Source: Sitta carolinensis
Taxonomy: Eukaryota > Chordata > Aves > Passeriformes > Sittidae
Length of the DNA stretch: 64,000 nucleotides
Direction of reading: 5' to 3'
Assembly (NCBI GenBank): GCA_032173965.1
Contig: CM063283.1
Coordinates: forward strand, 20,378,501-20,442,500
Shown: positions 45,799 to 60,700 of the stretch, one piece after another
How positions within the stretch are numbered: position 1 is the stretch's first letter
Layout: every line of letters starts with the position of its first letter
Made by a program: the position numbers and the translations under genes
The notes under the pieces: generated by a model
Told to the model about the DNA's origin: nothing
The model's input: the letters and a program-made list of their open reading frames with translations, nothing else
Database searches by the model: none

Positions 45799-48700
45799 CT
45801 AAAGAGATGTGAGGGAATAATAAAATTAATTATAAAATCAAATTATAACCAGCAGCATCACTTGGCTGTTCCTTTCTATTACCTATGATACTTGGAAGAT
45901 GCTAAGAACAGAAAAGGTCTGGGGAAAAAGTCTTCTTAGCAAAGGCTTAGCACACTTTCCCAAGAAAACAGGTTGCTCCACACTAGATTAGGTATTTTCA
46001 TAAGGACACAACCAAAAAGGATGACTGATCCTTTGGTGATAAGAATGGGTGAGATGTGGTCTCACAGAATTCCTTCCATTATTAACTCTCCCAACTCCTT
46101 GCCCTGCGAATCGAGAACAACAGCTGTGTAACCACATTTACAGCACAAGCAGTCAGGAAACGAGTTATCCTCAAAGCTCTGTGTGGGTTCTTGAAAAGCA
46201 CATCAGGCACTTGTGGTTCAGAGGCATCCCGCCAATTAGGTTCTCCAAGCCCAAATCAACCCATCTTCTGTGCTGTATCCAGGTCCTGGATACACAGGAG
46301 ACCACTAAGGTTAGTGGTGGGCAGCACAAGGAAAATAAATTTACATAAGACACTGAATCCTTTAAATTAAAATTAATATAATATGAATCCTGCATAAAAT
46401 ATTATACAGATGTAGTGTACTATTTGCAATTTATTCCCACTAAAGAGCTAACAGGAACATTTTTGTCTAATAGTTTGTTTTTTAAAGTGTCAAGACTTTA
46501 GGAAACTTATGGATATCTATTCAACTAATGATCAACCTTACTCAAACTTAGCATATGTTGCAAAAAAGCACCTGCAGGTAAGAGCCTCCAAAGGAAGGCA
46601 AGTTCATTGTCAGAGGAAAATTATCTCAGAACTGCAGGCATCTATGAGTTCTGAGAGAAACATGAAAGGCTCCTATGGGCATTGTCTCTACCCTTCCTCT
46701 TCAGCATATGGAAGAGGAAGAAAATGGCACCCATATGCTCTGGACAAATGGAAAAGAAATCTTCACACTGTGGTGAAGGGCTGAGACAGGGTTGCTTGAA
46801 ATACAGAGATGAAGGCAACAGAATGAAAGAGCAGAGACAAAGGAAAACAGAGGCCTAAGCAAAGCAGCAGGGAGGAGAAGGCTGATGTTTTCCAGCCTCC
46901 TGCTGCTCCCTCTCCTGCTGAGTTGTGGCTTCACCCTCCTGGAAGCAGTTCCTTTTCTTCCTCCCCTCCTCCAAGAGCTGCTATCCTTTTCCTACTTTCA
47001 GTTTCCAAAATTCAGTCTTTTCCTATGCAAGACCTATACAAGTTCATAGGTCTTAACTCCTTCCATTCCACTTTGCTCTTTCTTTCTGTCTTTTAAAGAG
47101 TTTGACAGCTATGACATACAGTACAAGTAGGTGCCAAGGAAAAAGAGAACACAAACAGAAACAACACTGCTCATGTGCTGACAATGCTGACACTGACAGT
47201 GCTAACAAAGAGGTCTCTAGGACAACAGCTGTGCAGCCTAAGGAAAACATCAGCAAAGCAGAACACAACACACAAACGGAGATCTCATGCAGACATGGCA
47301 GAATATGGTACAGCACAAGGGACACAAAGATCAGTATCTACATTTTTCAGAAACAGCAGCAGACAGGAAGAGATTCAAGCAATGTTAACCCAAAAGCAGC
47401 TGAACCAGGAGAAGGTGGGACCTTCTGACCTGCAGCATACACTTTTATCTATATTGAATTGCCTTCCCCAGTTACCAGCTCTACTTCTCTCAGCACAAAC
47501 AAGTGTTAGTTACCTGCATCATCTGAGACATGGTTTCATTGCCATAGTAGTGCAAAGAACTATTTCTGTCAGTGAAGTCATACTTGAAGCCTGCCAGGTG
47601 GACTTCATGGCATATGTGAAATGCCAGTGTAATGGCAATTAGCCCCGTTGTTGGATGCTTGGGTTTCTACAACAAAACACAAAGAGAACACAGACATAAA
47701 TACCTGGCAGCCTGATGGGAACAGGGAACTTAAGAACAAAGACAAGGGAAATCGGGCAGCCTGGGTTTTCTACAGTATTTGGTTTCACAGGTTGATCCCC
47801 TCCTGTCTCCAAAGGAGTAAGGGTACTGCCCCCAGAGGTTTTCCATGACTGGAGAGTCTGTCATGTCAGCCTTCCCTGGGATTCCTTGGTTTCTAGTGAG
47901 GGCTGAGTCACAGTGTAGCCCTTCCCTCCACAGAGGCATCAGGAAGGTCCCCCCATTGCTCTGCTCAGTTACTTTCATAGAACTGGGCAGGCTTCACTAC
48001 ACTGGAAAACAATTTACAACCCCCCTCAAATTTGACAGAATTTTGAGATGTGTTCAGAAGTTTCTAGATGATGGAGACCCAGATGAACAGAACATGATAC
48101 ACCCGAATTTTCATAGCAACAAACTAAAAAAGCGTGAAGGCTGCTGCTACACAAATTTGACTGAATTTGCATTCCTCAAAGCAGGGAAATGCCAGAATAA
48201 TTTTGCTTTCAAACTTTCCCCACTATCCCCATTAGAAGAAACAAAATTGCAAATAAAAATATTTCTCCCTACAATAAGCTCAGAAGTAAATGCAATGTAA
48301 AATGAAAAGCATCTCATAAATAGGTTTTAATTGTGCAAATTAAGAGCACCTCACCAAAAGGTAGCATTTCTCACAAAAGCAAAGAAGAACTCCATGCAAC
48401 CATCTGATCTATCTTGTGTTCAGATACATGCCTTCTTTAGTAGCAGCAGAGGCTAATATGATCTGGGGAAGTGAATGAGGCAAGGTTTTTTAGAGAGAGA
48501 TGAACTCGTTCATTCAAGCTGAAAAAGCGACCCCAGAAATGGACAAAACTTTCAGGCACCAATACCCTTCTTAGCTAAACTAAGATTTTTCTCAGAGACT
48601 AAATGAGCTACTACATGCTCTCAGTAGCTGCAGTCAAACCTCAAACTGAGCACAAAATCATGGACATTTTTTTAAACTCTGACCCACTGTTACTGTGACG

Positions 48701-51700
48701 CAGATAGAAACACACAGTAACACACACAACAGGTGTTCAGGTAGAGAAGAAGAAAGGAAGGAGATTCTAGTTTATTGTTGACCTCGTATATATAAGTCTC
48801 TGGACAGTGATCAGAGATTGGACAGAGAGGTTACTACCTCTCCATCTTCACTGGTCACTTGAGAAGTCCATCAGGTGATAGCTTGTACAAAGGAATGTAA
48901 ACATGATTCTTGTTTATCTTACAATTCATGAAAACTGACTCTACTAAAACAAATCAGATGGCTTATTTTCAGGGACAACAACCCACGGCTTAGTTTCTCT
49001 CTGAAAAAGTAGCAGACAAACCAGTACTAGACGACTCTGTCACAGAAAAGGCAGATGTACTCAATGTATTTCTTTGTGACAACAGATCATATGACAACAC
49101 AAAAAATCCCCAGGAAGAAGTTACTATTCTCAGCTCTTTTAAGCATAACTGAAATCACAGAAATGAACTATCACCTTCTACGGAAAATTTTTTGGTACCT
49201 TTACGCAACACTTAAGAGTATTCCAGAAATAGCATCTGCTTAAAATGTGCACTATGCCCAGGGCTCCTGCCAGTTAGCAAAATAACTTTCTGCCCTCGGG
49301 GCCCAACATCATAAACTTAGCAGTGACTCTTGCAACATCCATACTAAACAGGACCCCAAAACTATGGCAGGAATGCTGCATGACAGGATTAGTGCTATTT
49401 GGAAATATCAGGAATACTACAGGTTGTAACTAGCTCTGTTCACCTTCGGCTATCATAAAATTCACCTCAAAAGAATATAATTTAAAAGCAACTACTTTTA
49501 AAATGCACTGTCATGCAATATCCAGATATCCATGGCCCGTAATTAAATATTTTCAGCCTACTTAACGGGAATAGGCACAGCCCTGGAATGACTCCACTGT
49601 ACATTCTGAGTTTAGTGGTGCTGGGGCAACACATCCGAGTTTATTCCTGGCTCTACTAACAATCAGAAATGCTTGCTGGCTATGCACTAATGTGCTCACT
49701 AGGGAAGTGAGTCTTGGTTTAATGGGAAAGGCATGGGACAGCAGGGAAAACAGCAGTGGTCACTGGCATCTCCCACAGGCAGAGGGGGCTGAAGCACTGG
49801 ACAGCAAAGGCAGCACCAGCCCTCCCCAGGGACAGCAATGGTACAGAGGGCGCCAGCGTGAGACCTCCCTGCCCACGGGAGCCCCTGGTGTGACCTGCAG
49901 CTTAACCGAGCTGTGCCAGGGCCACTGCAGATGTGCAGGCTCTCACTGCAGATGTGCAGGCTCCCAGCCACGACCCATCTCCAAGGATGGGAGGAAAAGG
50001 GAGGAAGAGCATGCTTGAGATGGATCCCTGTGGTGCAGGGATGAGGGACTGCAAAACCCCTGGCCTGCAGAAGGGGACTCTAGGCATGGTGACACTGACC
50101 CAGCTCTGTGCAGGGGCACCCAAAGTCAGCAGAGGAGCAAAGGGTGACCAAGGGGCCTGTGCCTCCACACCAGCTGACAGCACATGCATCTCTGACTCAC
50201 TGACAGCACTGCTTTTAACATCCACTCCCACTGAGAGGGAAGTCCCAGCAGAGTCAGGAGGGATTTCTGGACCCATGGAGGTCATGCATGCTGTGTGGTC
50301 ATTTGGGAGATTAGTCAGGCATGCCATTACTATGCTGCTTTCCTGCCACCCTTGGCTGAAAAGGTGAAATGCCACTGAGGCCTAAAGCAAGCACACAGCC
50401 AAAATGGCTATTCCAGTTTGAGAGTTAGTAAGGACAAAAAAAGCACTATTAGGCTCAGAAAACAGAAAGAAATTTTAGAAATAGGCACAGAACCTACATC
50501 CCTGCCACCTCCTCAAATATTATATAGAGTAAACCAGAGAAAAAAATTGTGGTAGATATTTCACAGGGATAGCCTGTCAAATAGTTCCACACGTGTCAAT
50601 TGGGTGGTGTTGGTTTAGTGGGGATGTGACCCCAGGAAACTGCCTCTGTGCAAAACAGCACATGGTTGATCCTGACTGCACAAGGGAGGTTCCCAGTTTG
50701 AAGCTTTACCTTTCATCAAAAACATTTTTCAGTCAAGAACTGACAATGAAAATGTATTTTTATGTCCGAATTGCTGGTTAGCTCATTACAATGCTTGGCA
50801 TCAAATCAGTAAGCACAACCATGCTGCCAGACATTCATCATTAGCACAGGGCTGGAATAAACCCCAATGCTCCCTAGTCCCTCTCCAGCCCCAGGAGTGT
50901 GAAACTGCAGCAGAGTTAGAATTACCAGTTTGCTGGGGTTGGGGGGGGGGGGCGTGTTTGGGGGGGGGTTATTTTTGGTGTTTTGTTTTTTGGTGAAGGT
51001 TTCATTGTTTGTTTGGGTTTTTTTTGTTCTGTGTGCCTTGGGATTTTGCTAAGAAAAACATCCAACATTCAGTAGTTCAAGACTCCCTATTATTTCTAGA
51101 AGCTCTTTGGATGCATTACCTGCCTGTCTTCCCCAGTTTTGTTAAAGGCATTTTGTCCATCTAGAAAGCAGCCTCATTTCATACCAATTACAGAACCCAT
51201 AAAAAGGTACTTTTGGCACACAAGGCTAGCCATTCTCTTTCTGGGTTTTATTTTCCCATCTTTTTTAAGCACCATCTAAATGGCAAACTATTTTAATGCA
51301 AACCTAAAAGGTTTTCTACATTACAGTATACTGTAATAAAGATATAATTGCCTCTAAATATACATTTGGTTGCATAAAACTAGAAGGGACAAAAGAAAAA
51401 AGCATACCTCCTTCTTAGGAAACCTTGCTGGGAAATGAAGCCACTCGTAAGCAGTTTTCCTGGTGATGCTGGGATCAAGAATCCTGATTTGACTCGATTT
51501 GTAGATCATATTCAGAGCTGGTTTCTTCCAAAAGCCCTTTGCACTCTGACAAGCAAGTAAATACACATTTTTAACATCTAAAACCAGTTGAATTTGGTTT
51601 TACAGCAACTCTAACCAGCGTAAACTCCAAGGGCATAACATTAAAGAAGAAGAGGAGTGCTGAATCTTGCTAAATTCAAAAACACCTGCTCCTACAACAG

Positions 51701-54700
51701 GATAACCCACTGCCACAGAAGTGGCCAGCTGGCTGGAAAACAGCTTTGCAGAAAGGTCCCTGAGGGACAACATGTACCAACAATATGCCCTGAAGGCCAT
51801 AAATGATCACTGTGTGCTGGCCACCTTAGTAAGACCATAGATAACAGGCAGACAAAAGTTGTTATTCTCAAGTACTTTGCACTGTGCCCTTCCTGCAGTC
51901 CCACAAATGCTGTGTTGGGCTCCTCTCTGCGCAAGAGAGCCTCAAACAGCAGAAGGTCATTGCAAGAGCCAAGGGGCCAAAACTCACAGTAAACAAAAAG
52001 GGTCTGAGCAGGCTGGGTTTGTTCAGACCATCTTCAACTATCTGGAAGGGGTTAAGAAACATGAAATCGCATTCTTGTCAGAGGCACACAGTGAAAGGAC
52101 AAGGAGAAATTGTTTCCTGAAAGTATGCTGAAACAATGAAACAGAGTTTTTAGAAATATCCTTGGAAATACTCAAAATTTACTTGGACAATGCCCGGAGA
52201 ACCTGGTGTTGGCTTTGAATCTGGCCCTTAATGAAGAATATTCAGAAAGATTTTGGACTTAAGACCTCTTGAGAGAGGTCACTTTTAACATTATTCTGCA
52301 ATTCCTGCAAGTGCACAGGGTAAAATAATCTGGGAAACGTCTGAAGCATAAATAAAATTTCAAACAGCTCTAGGGAGTGGATAAGGATGTAATTCCCAGA
52401 GGTAAACTGCTTTGTGGTGAGGAACTGATCAAGTACGTGCATTAGAAAGAAGACAAAGCATTTAGTGGAAGAGGGATATTGAATAAATTGACTAGGAGGA
52501 GATGCAGAGCTCCTCTCAGCTGGGAGGACTACGGTTAAAAGCAAATATGAATTTCACCTAAGAGATGTGTGGCAAGATGAGCCAAGGCATGTGAATAATT
52601 AACTCACTATTTTCTGACCACCAAGTATCTCCCAAAGCCACTTCAAGTCCCGTGGTTTGAAGACAATGAGCACAACAGTGGTATTAGGGTCGTAGTGGAT
52701 GGGATCCGAGAAGATGGATTCCGGATAAGAAAGGCGGAAAGTCGTCCTCCTCCCAACATCCTCTTCGTACCCTATCACGGGGCCATTATTCATTCTGCAG
52801 AGGACAGAGGCACAGAGACATCAGTGACTGCCCCACCCATGTTGCTACTGTGCAGTGGCTGCCACACTTGTTATTAGTCTGCAGCACAGACACTGTGTCT
52901 GGGTCCAGGAAAGTTTATCAGCCCAGCATTTATGTATCACATTACACAGCAAAGGAGCAATTATCAGGTGCACTCACCCTCCGAACTCAGAAGGATCAAG
53001 CACACACGGGAACTTGGCCAAGGTGGCTTAGAATACAATCACACAATTGCTTATCGTGTATCACTCGAAGCAAAAGCAAGCCTCCTGATTTGCCTCCAAC
53101 ACAGACACTAGAGGAGGGCAGGGAGAGGACCTGGCCTTGGAGAATTACCCATTGCTCCATGTACATAAAATGAAAAGGAGATAGCATTTACCTTATTATG
53201 ACATCATATGAGTCAATTTTCTCCCCTAATGTCTTATTTCGAAGTATTCCTCCATTACCGACCACAACACACCGTCGACAGGGAGTGCTGTAGAACAAAA
53301 AGAAGTTTTAATATTCATTACTTCTCTGGCTTCATATTATTAATGATGCTCCTGCATGTTAACTGGCTTATTTTCTAAGTGAGGTCCTGTATCTTTTACA
53401 GCCCTTGGCCCCTACAAAGCAGATTCAATCCTGTATTATGTACTATGGCTGCTTAAAGAAGAAAAAAAAAAAAAAGGCACAATTTCAGGGACTGACAAAC
53501 TCAGTAACTGGCTTCTCTCTTGTGAAATTGTTTTTACGTATCTCCTTCTTCTAGTGGTCTGCTGTTTAAGATCATCTAACCAGTTGGTGATACGGGTACC
53601 ATTTGATAAATTATCTTCCACAGTCCTTCAAACTTGTCCCAGTCTGGAAAAGCTAACTCAATATTAAGGTGCTTCAGCAATATTATATAAGTCCACACCT
53701 CCAACACAAGCTAAAGCAGCAAAATTTATGTTCACAATTCGCCTTACAGGCCTATGAACTGCACATGTGAAAAATCTTAGCCCAATGACACCACAGCTTT
53801 TCAAATTAATATGGTGTGGATTTTTCTCCCTCTGCTTAAAAGGTGCTGCCTAAACATGTTTAAACAAGTGATGTGTGTGCTGTCATGATGTCACAAGATG
53901 AATTCCTTGATTAAAAGTTGCATTCTCGTATGACCTGATTCAAATCAGACAGCGTTACCAGGCGTATAAAATCCTATGTTGCTAAACAGTAAGATCTTAT
54001 AGGACACCAAATCAAAACAGTAATTTTGAATTTACAATACATTCAGAGATAAAAAGCATGCAGAACAGGTATTATGGAGATGCTAAACTTATAAAAGTAA
54101 ATTCTAAGGGTAAGATTTTCAAAGTTATCACAGGTTTATCAGGGCTATTTAGCTTTTTACCATCTTATTTCAATGCTAGAAAAGTGTATTAAAAAAAAAG
54201 GGGACAAACTCACAAACAGGCTTTCTGGTTATTTATTCATGAAATTTTGCCTTTTTAGGGAAGGTTTAAATCAAATATGTAAGACTGTAAACTCCTTTCA
54301 GAATAAGCAAATAATTTTCTGCTGTTGTAAAAATGCCTCTTTGTTTAGAGCAAAAGCCATTCAATTTGGTTGCAGCAGAAACAATGAGAAAATAAAAACA
54401 CTGGTATTTTCTTCAGTCACAAGCAGGCTCACAGTTTACCAAGGATGAGTCACCTCACAATAAGACTCCACTCCCTTGGTTCTTTCTTCAAGTAAGAAAA
54501 AGGCTCTATTCCACTTCTTCCTCTAGGTTCAGGACACCAAAACTGTGTCCCAAAAACCACTCTAACTTATATTGAATTCCCAGCATGGCACTTAATGCAG
54601 GCTAGTTAACTTCTTTCTCCTCAAATAGTCCAGCCTGTTTTTTCAGCTGAGAGTTATTACTCAGTATCAATGAAAACAGCTGGTTCCAGCCAAGACTGAG

Positions 54701-57700
54701 CAGCATCTCAATGTACAAAGCAGTTCCCTGAACTTCCTACAGCATTCACATCTGCAGAGATAGTTGTCTTTAAATATATACATGTATATGCATCCACACA
54801 CATGCATTTTTATACATATACATATACATATATGGATAAAAAAAACAGTGCTCTAAATGCAGCTTTCAGGTTGGGTGACATGAAAAAGGCTGGCATACCT
54901 TTCTCTACTGTTTCCCGAACAGCTCAGTAGAAAGCAAGCATTCATAAAAAGACTTCCAGCTAATACCATAACTCATGTGACCTGACATCTTGAAAATCAG
55001 AGGGGTGAAAACCTGTTATACCATCCTGTCCACAGTACACTCATTCCCTCTACACCCCTAAACCCCTTCCCTCTCTACTACTTTTGCCCATTCATTTTCC
55101 ATTTAAACTTTTCTATCTAGTTTGAAAGTATCTTAAGAAAGCAGGCTGATTAACATATGTCTCTTACAATTTACAGCAGGAGTAAGAGAGCAGAGTTGCT
55201 CTTTTCCTGAATTACGTCTTGTTGCTTACAGCTATAGCTTAGAACTGAAAGTAAGGAAGGAAAAAGGAAAATTGGATGAGAAATGTGATCAGTAAGTGAT
55301 GAAAGGTGGAGTGAGGCAGAGGGGCAAAAAGCCTAAGATTAGCATATGGTTATATCATGTGTCCTGGCATCTACTTTGAGGAGGTGCTGCTTTTTCTGTT
55401 CCTTGTAGATGAGCTTAAAGTAATTCCTTTTTACATACCTTTCAGCTTTTGGAAGAGGTGATTCAAGATACTTGTTCAGTAAGTTAATCTCTAGCAATTG
55501 AGAAATAATGCCTTCCACTCTGGTACACAATTAAGAGGACTTTGCTTTCTCCTCTCTGTAGTCATGATGCAGCAGGACACACTCAGGGCAGGGAGGGCAA
55601 CATAAAATGTCACCTCAGAGCTTAGCAACTGAGGTTTGCCCAGCTACAGAAATTGTGTAGCTGTTCTCAAGTCAAATCCAAGCTCTTTTTTCTTACTGAT
55701 GAATGCAGACTAGATTTTATTGATAACTAAGAGTTGACTAGTACTATTTGAACAGAAAAGAGTGAAATTTGAAGTTTGATTAAGTTTTTGAATTACAGTC
55801 CCTTTCATAACATGCATACTCAAAAGCAAAGTTATCCGCTGCCATCAAGTACCCGATAAAGAATCTAACATTAGTATTTGAATTTTGAAATGGGTAAAGT
55901 CAACAACCAGATCAAGTATGCCTGAAAAAGCGTACAGGAGTACAGTCAAACAAATTTAAACAACCAGCTTGTAATCTCTGTCAAGCTCAGGGAGTCCAAG
56001 TGGGCTGACTTAAATAGGAAGCCTGGCACAAATGTGCTGTTTCTGAATTGCCTCCTCACCTTACATTTCCCCTCCCAGTATTCAAATGTCTTCAGTTATG
56101 ATCCTAAGTCTTAAGTCCACAGTAGTACTAAGTCCACTAACAACAATAAGCAGGGAGGGAAACTGTTCATGTAAAAAAACAGAGCATAGTATCATAGAAA
56201 ACTAACACATGTCATAGAGACAAAAAGTATGTAGCAAGGCTGAACCAGATTTAAAGGTTCTTAAGTTAAATAAACTGACCTGTACTTACAGCAGATCACA
56301 AGACAACACACCAATTTTCAGCAGACTATTACTCCCAGATACTTTACCAACCTCATTTCTTAAAATTTCCTTTTAATAATGTTTTCATAATGTTTAAATT
56401 AAACAACCCCAAAACCTCACCCTTTCTCCAAGTCAATACATTGACAAGAAGAGAAATTAGTTTAGATACCCTTAAACAACTTTGGATGTACTCCAAGTGA
56501 AATTTAACAGATTGCAATGTCTGGGCATTCAGCTTACAATCAGCAGCACAATGTTAATGACAGTGAAAAATATTAAGACCTTGGCTGTAACAATAGCTGT
56601 AGGAAAGGTCTGAGTGATAAAGGGATTGCCTTAAGTGTCATAGATCCACTAGGAGTACAAATGGATCCCAATGCAAACATGGTAACTGATCTCCAATGTC
56701 TGTAGACAGCAATCACTCAAACCATTGCCCTATTCAGGTGGTGTACAAGAGGCTCAACTCAAGGCCAGGCCTTAGCTTATGTATTTTGTTTATATGGTGA
56801 AATGCTAAAAGAAACATTTTCCTAGTCTATAGAAGAAAAATATTGCTAAATAGAAATGTAGCCTCTAAAGGTCAAAAGGTTTGCATCCTCCACATTCCAA
56901 TGAAATACTGTTTCAGTGGAAAAAAAAAAAAAAATACCTCAGACTCAGCTGCTTTAACACACACCCCCGAAGTCACTTGAGGAATGCAAATTATTTCCTT
57001 TGAGGTTATTTGGTGAAAGGAGGATGCAGAGGTCACATTTTGTTGACTCAGGATTGTGTAAATCCATTTGTAAGAATTGTTGAGCTCAGAGTCCTTAAAA
57101 TACTCAGCGAGGAAATGAAGTCACAATTGAATGGAAGTCAGTGACACTCTTCATTTCCAAACTCTTTTGGAGAGTACACCTTTACGCAGTGAGAATTTGA
57201 CCTAAGTTTGGAAAATGACACTTGAAAAAAAAAAAAAAACAAAAAAACCTTTGTAGCTCACTCTGTACAGATTTACCTAAGTTGTACACAAATACAGCTA
57301 TATATAAGCACAGAGACTTCGTGCTTATCTAGCCTAGTATTTGGCTGCCACAAAAAAACATTATAGGGAAATCTGGTTTGTGTTCTGCCAAGAAGGCTGA
57401 ATTGGACAACAGCATTACAGAGCAGCCTAATAATTCTGTATTACTGGAGAATGTTGTTAGGACTAATTCTTAAAGAACTTCACTTTTAAAAGCCACCATA
57501 TCTCAGAGTGAAATACATGTACAAAAACTCTTCCCAACTACAGTGATTCATGCCCTAAGAGTGCTGTACCCAAAACCTAATGGATCTAAAAAGAATATAT
57601 TGTATGAAGTCACTGTATGCTTGATTTGTTTATATTACTGTCTATTAAATAGTAATAGCTCTCATTTTGCTTCAGTATCACTGAAGTATGTTACTTTTAA

Positions 57701-60700
57701 TAAAATGAAGCATACTTTCCAAAACTACTAACAATATCTACATCTCAGAGAATCTACATTCAAAGGATGAATACCAATTTGCTCATTTTTCATCTAAAGG
57801 ACAGGCATTTCCATTTAAAAGGTACAAGTATCTCTGCTTTACAGCACAAACAACTATGGTCCTGAACTTATGGTTTCAGGGAATTTCTAATACAACATCT
57901 GGCATTCTCCTTCAAACTCTAGACAAAAGAGCAGCTTCTGTCAGTCAATTCTGCATAAATTTACCCCATTATCACACTCCTGATAGAAAATACATTGTTT
58001 TCCTTTTTTCCTTTCTTTTCTTAAGAGTAAACTTGAACATTCTAGAAACAGACTAAACACAGAAAGGAAGGAATACAGTAGGGAAAAAAATAGAAGCTCT
58101 GTATTAAAACAAATTCTTAGGTTTGAACATTTTCTACCCAAGCTTAATTAAACTGTGATCCTGACACTTTGCTCCAAGCAGCAATCTTGTATGATCTCTG
58201 TAATTAAAAAACAAAAACAAGTACACCAAATTTGCTCAGCATTATTTGCATTCGACTCTGTTGAGAGGCCTGTATATTAACACCACATCTGGTAGGTTGT
58301 CAGCCCATTTGCTAGACTGCAAATCTAAGGAGTCATCTGCACCACTTTGTAAACACAGGACTTCAGTCTGCTTGCCAGCCCTACCTGCAAAAACCCCAAC
58401 AAAAGCCAAACAAAAAACAAGACACGCAAACACCCTTCCAAACAGAACAAAGCCTCCTGGCAGATTTGGCTTCCAACAAGAGATTTAATCTAATTTAATC
58501 TATCTAGTCCATGGGGAGCAATTTATCTAAGGCACGCTCCTTTCAGTGCCACACCCTTGTTACTCCCAAAAGCGCCGCCACCCTTTCTTCTCTTCCCAGG
58601 TCTCCCTCACCCACAAGGAAAAGGAAGTTGAGCGTACACAGGACCAAAGGTGCCAGCAGATGCAGAGGCACAGGGATATGCCAAAGATTTGTTCTGCTTA
58701 GAAGCAGACATTGCTTTGCACCTGCTTATCTCAAACATTCTCCATCTTACACTGAATTTGCTAGAGGAAGTAACGTTCAACTGAAGTATAAAAATATACT
58801 ACAGGAAGATGGGACTGCATTCAGCTGGTGAATTTCTAAAACAGTTATAAAAGGAAATCTCTAAGTTAAAGCCCCCTCACAGAATAATTTTTCTTGCATG
58901 CTGGTGCTACTGAAGTGTAAAACCAAGCCTACTTAAACCTTGGATTCAGCTTCACACTGTTTTGGACCCTGTCAGTCTGCTCCGTGTCTTGACTAACGAA
59001 CAATTTCAGGAAAAACCCACAGACCCTCCTTTTCGGTAAGTACTAAATATTAAAAATGCAACTAACAGGAACAGTAGCAAATAAACCATCTCACCTGTCT
59101 TCTTCACTGGAAAGGCCACAGTTCTGCAGTCTTGAAAGGGCTAAACGAAAGAATTGCTCTAAAAAGCAAATATAAACAAGATTAATGAAAACACTCAGTA
59201 TTTTCAATATAAAAATAAGCATGTCATCCTGACCACAATGTTTTTAAACACAGCAGTGCACTGTGCATAAATACATCAAAGAAAGAACACTTGGAATTTA
59301 GTGCCACAGATCAACCAATGATGCCAAAGAAATTCAGGTTTATCACAGCTCCTCTCCGAGTATTTTTTTGCCTCAAAATACAAAATAGCATAAGATTTGT
59401 ATTAAAAAAAAAGAAATCTTAGTTACAGAAAATAAGAACTGGAAGAATTTCCAAGATCCACATTCTAACTGACTTCATTTTTTCTTCTACCCACCTTCAG
59501 CTAACTCAAGAGGATTCATACAGCCAGGGAAAGTAACAGCTTTATATCTCTTGGGAGAAGACATCAATCCAGCCTGTGGCAAAGCTGGACAGAGGGACTT
59601 TACTAGCCCACCCCTGATGGGCAGGCTCCTGTTGGACACTTAATTTGCCTCAGAGGTGAAATCAACTCATTCCCAAATGTAGCTTTCCTCACTGTAATTC
59701 CAGAAACGCAGGAAAATGCACCATCTCTGTTACCACTGATGGAGGGGTTGGAATTTTGGACAGAGAGAATTCTAGGCTTTTTGTGTGGACAGAAAATGAT
59801 CTACAAAGATATGCGGTATTTGACTTGAGGCTTTGGGAAAGGCTTCTAAACTTGAATGATAGTACTGAGTTTGTGAATGTGTAGTTGAATAGAAGTGTGT
59901 TATATTACAGGCAAGAAATTGAGAATTTAAGGTGGTTAGTTAAAATAATATGTATGTAACAAGACAGAAAGTTTAGGCCGCAGTGATGTTCTTTTTTTTT
60001 TTTTCTTTCTTTTTCAGGAGTTTGAGTGATTTTGGGTGATTTTGTGCGACTGGTCAGAAAAATCTGCTGTCTGGGACATATGTAGCTAGTTATTGGATTA
60101 AAATTTAAAATAAATTACTTGGCATCTCATATTTAGGTAATTTAAGCTTAGAAGTATCTTGAAACTTCACTCTGTACTCTATTTTTGCCTTGTTAACTTA
60201 GTATGCAGAAGCACTCAAGGTGAGGCTGTAATTCAGATAAAAAAACAATAAACATTGAAGTCTGAACAAGAATTCTGCTTCCCATGCTTTTAATCCTGAC
60301 CCTGAAAAGAAGAACCAGATAAAGCAAGGAGTTCTCCACAGGAGGGCAAATCAAAAGTCTGATTTGTGCAGACTAGAAAGGTGCACTGTGTTAGAAACTC
60401 TGAAATTTGAGATTTTACAACCCTTTCCAAAAGGGTGGCTAAGGCCCTTAGGGTGTTCTGGCCTGACCAGCATGGGCAGTGGGAATGCACCAACAAACCT
60501 TTCCACAGGTCCAGCAGCCAGGCAGCATCATCAATTCCCTCCTGTGGTCCCTGTGACACTCTCCCTGGCAGGAGCAACTGGCTCAGTGTTGTGGTTTAGC
60601 CCCAGATGGCAGAAGTGCCACACAGCCTCCCAGTCTCCACCACTTGGTGGGTAGGAGAACCAGAAAAAGCTAACATTTGTAAGGAAAAGGAAAAAGTTAA

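Larger units (their letters stand above)
47667..51407 (-). other. ST3GAL6: ST3GAL6 intron
   Basis: Intron of about 3.7 kb. It contains a GC-rich unannotated stretch (about 49690-50380) with a 21-bp tandem repeat, a G-tract block (50941-50968) and an 18-bp palindrome (51320-51337) close to the 5' splice site of the intron. No exon or gene is recognised in it. Confidence 0.8.

Noticed and set aside
47175..47642. 155-codon plus-strand frame overlapping an ST3GAL6 exon
   Set aside because: It is antisense to the motif S exon, and its composition explains the open frame. No protein similarity seen.
52599..52793. Stand-alone 64-codon minus-strand gene
   Set aside because: It is the ST3GAL6 motif L exon: the apparent ATG is internal and the last residues run past the donor at 52607.
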